NCBI RefSeq assembly: GCF_000332495.1
Contig: NZ_AOGW02000006.1
Coordinates: 620,001 to 684,000 of the forward strand
DNA length: 64,000 nt
DNA from: Leptospira terpstrae serovar Hualin str. LT 11-33 = ATCC 700639
GTDB lineage: Bacteria; Spirochaetota; Leptospiria; Leptospirales; Leptospiraceae
Reading direction: 5' to 3'
Within the stretch, counting starts at the first letter, position 1; each line of letters starts with the position of its first letter. Shown one piece after another: positions 63,221 through 64,000 of this stretch. Both the position numbers and the translations under genes were made by a program. Below the pieces are notes generated by a model that was given only the letters and a program-made list of their open reading frames with translations, was not told where the DNA came from and ran no database searches.

Positions 63221-64000
63221 TTAGTCTTTATTCCGAATGGTACTGAGGGAAGAACGGATAAGAGCTTCCGACTTTCCTCCAACACGGATAAAAGCAGGTG
63301 GTTTTCCGATGGGTGCGGGAACTTGTATCTTTCTGTAACCATCATAAGTGGTTCCTGTCCAAAGGTGTTGCCATCTTCCTCGAGGAAGGTAAACATCCTG
63401 AACAATTTCCCCACTTTCCACAACAGGGGCCACAAGAAGGTCATCACCCAAAAAAAACTGGTATTTGTATTTTAATAAATTTTTGTCTTCGGGCTCCACA
63501 ATGGCATTGTGTCTTACTACAGGAATCCCTGTTTGAGATGCTTCTTCCACCAAACTTTGAATATATGGTTTTAAGGCAAAATGGATTCTTGCTATTTTAG
63601 CAAATAGTGTCACTGTATCTTCATCACCAAGAGATTTGGTTCCATCTGGTTTTGTATATGTATACACTTGCCAGTTTTTTAGAGGTCGATTCCCTTCGTG
63701 GGTACGAAAGACAGGAGTAAAGGCAGAGGCCTCTGCCCAACGCAAAAGCAGTTCCTTGGATCTATGGTAGTTGCGGAGTGGATTGGAAATGGTTGTGTAA
63801 CCACCGATGTCGCTATGATTTAGCGCATAACCGCTGATACCCGATGTTGTGAGGCCGATGATGGAAGATGGCAAACCATCATTGGTTCCAAAACTAACCA
63901 TTTGGTCTCCCTCCCAAAACAGTGTGGAGTGGGCATTGGAATAACTATAACCTGCACGGGTGAAGAATACAATTTTTCCTTCCATACCCGCTTCTTTGAT
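63221..64000 (-). CDS. GH31 enzyme, sulfoquinovosidase-like, N-terminus off window
   Basis: The C-terminal 259 residues are present. RAGY, FWEGDQM, NHSDIGGYTT (with the acid/base Asp) and RTHEGNRPLKNWQ match the YihQ sulfoquinovosidase branch of GH31 far better than alpha-glucosidases. The catalytic nucleophile lies upstream, off the window. The beta-sandwich at the C-terminus (LLVAPVVESGEI) is normal. It cleaves sulfoquinovose glycosides in YihQ-type enzymes. The frame continues past the right edge, so the ATG at 63985 is internal. Confidence 0.85.
   Translation of the reverse strand: MKEAGMEGKIVFFTRAGYSYSNAHSTLFWEGDQMVSFGTNDGLPSSIIGLTTSGISGYALNHSDIGGYTTISNPLRNYHRSKELLLRWAEASAFTPVFRTHEGNRPLKNWQVYTYTKPDGTKSLGDEDTVTLFAKIARIHFALKPYIQSLVEEASQTGIPVVRHNAIVEPEDKNLLKYKYQFFLGDDLLVAPVVESGEIVQDVYLPRGRWQHLWTGTTYDGYRKIQVPAPIGKPPAFIRVGGKSEALIRSSLSTIRNKD

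Noticed and set aside
1..64000. CRISPR arrays, tRNA, rRNA, IS elements
   Set aside because: No regular spaced repeats, no cloverleaf or transposase seen on either strand by eye; a tRNAscan or Infernal run would be decisive.

Overview
This 64 kb window is a chromosomal segment of a spirochaete, most probably Leptospira or a close relative. The grounds are AT-rich DNA, many lipoproteins with short loose lipoboxes, several SpoIIE-type phosphatases fused to membrane sensors, a flgN-flgK-flgL-fliW-csrA flagellar operon, PilZ-like proteins of a type I associate with Leptospira, and frequent TTG/GTG starts. Genus assignment is inference; no rRNA or tRNA is present to settle it. I see no IS element, prophage, CRISPR array or tRNA. 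Gene density is very high, with many 1-8 bp coupled overlaps.

Layout. 1-7.9 kb: a receiver/CheC-like pair, a MORN lipoprotein, metF, an SDR, birA-coaX, an SGNH lipoprotein, a membrane glycosyltransferase, a STAS anti-sigma antagonist and a catalytically degenerate tyrosine-recombinase-like protein. 8-10.8 kb: TelA-like protein, a DUF4870/XpaC-like fusion and an inositol monophosphatase. 10.8-16.1 kb: three GT4 glycosyltransferases and a methyltransferase-like protein in one tight operon, divergent from a sugar epimerase. 16-27.6 kb: M48 peptidase with a DUF898 partner, patatin, aminotransferase, SDR, MFS transporter, lipoproteins, enoyl-CoA hydratase, dcd and DUF2147. 27.8-34.9 kb: a 1075-residue sensor/SpoIIE/TPR protein, an RlpA-SPOR lipoprotein, two TPR proteins and folP. 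35-40.9 kb: an OmpA/PD40 lipoprotein-like outer-membrane protein, a PilZ-like protein, hisS, PAP2 and an LpxL-type acyltransferase.

40.9-53.7 kb is one long minus-strand run: PilZ-like protein, small membrane protein, ECF sigma factor, two small membrane proteins, a PhoB/PhoR-like two-component system, argJ, a dead SpoIIE-like protein coupled to an active SpoIIE phosphatase, an M50-like protein, a UDP-glucuronate decarboxylase-like SDR and an orphan pntAA. 53.7-56.7 kb: an exported protein, aat, a lipoprotein, an Mpo1-like membrane protein, a small Cys protein behind a clear promoter, and a 62-residue DUF1289 protein. 56.8-61.2 kb is the flagellar hook-filament junction operon with the FliW-CsrA switch. 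The window ends with a DUF374 acyltransferase, an OsmC protein, a metallophosphoesterase and the C-terminal part of a GH31 enzyme that looks like a sulfoquinovosidase.

The most notable signals are: a phosphatase/pseudophosphatase pair; a recombinase fold stripped of most catalytic residues; the XpaC-TelA partnership with a rebuilt membrane anchor; an ECF sigma gene whose conserved N-terminus runs upstream of any canonical start; and a repeated arrangement in which the stop codon of a minus-strand gene sits in the loop or stem of a terminator-like hairpin.
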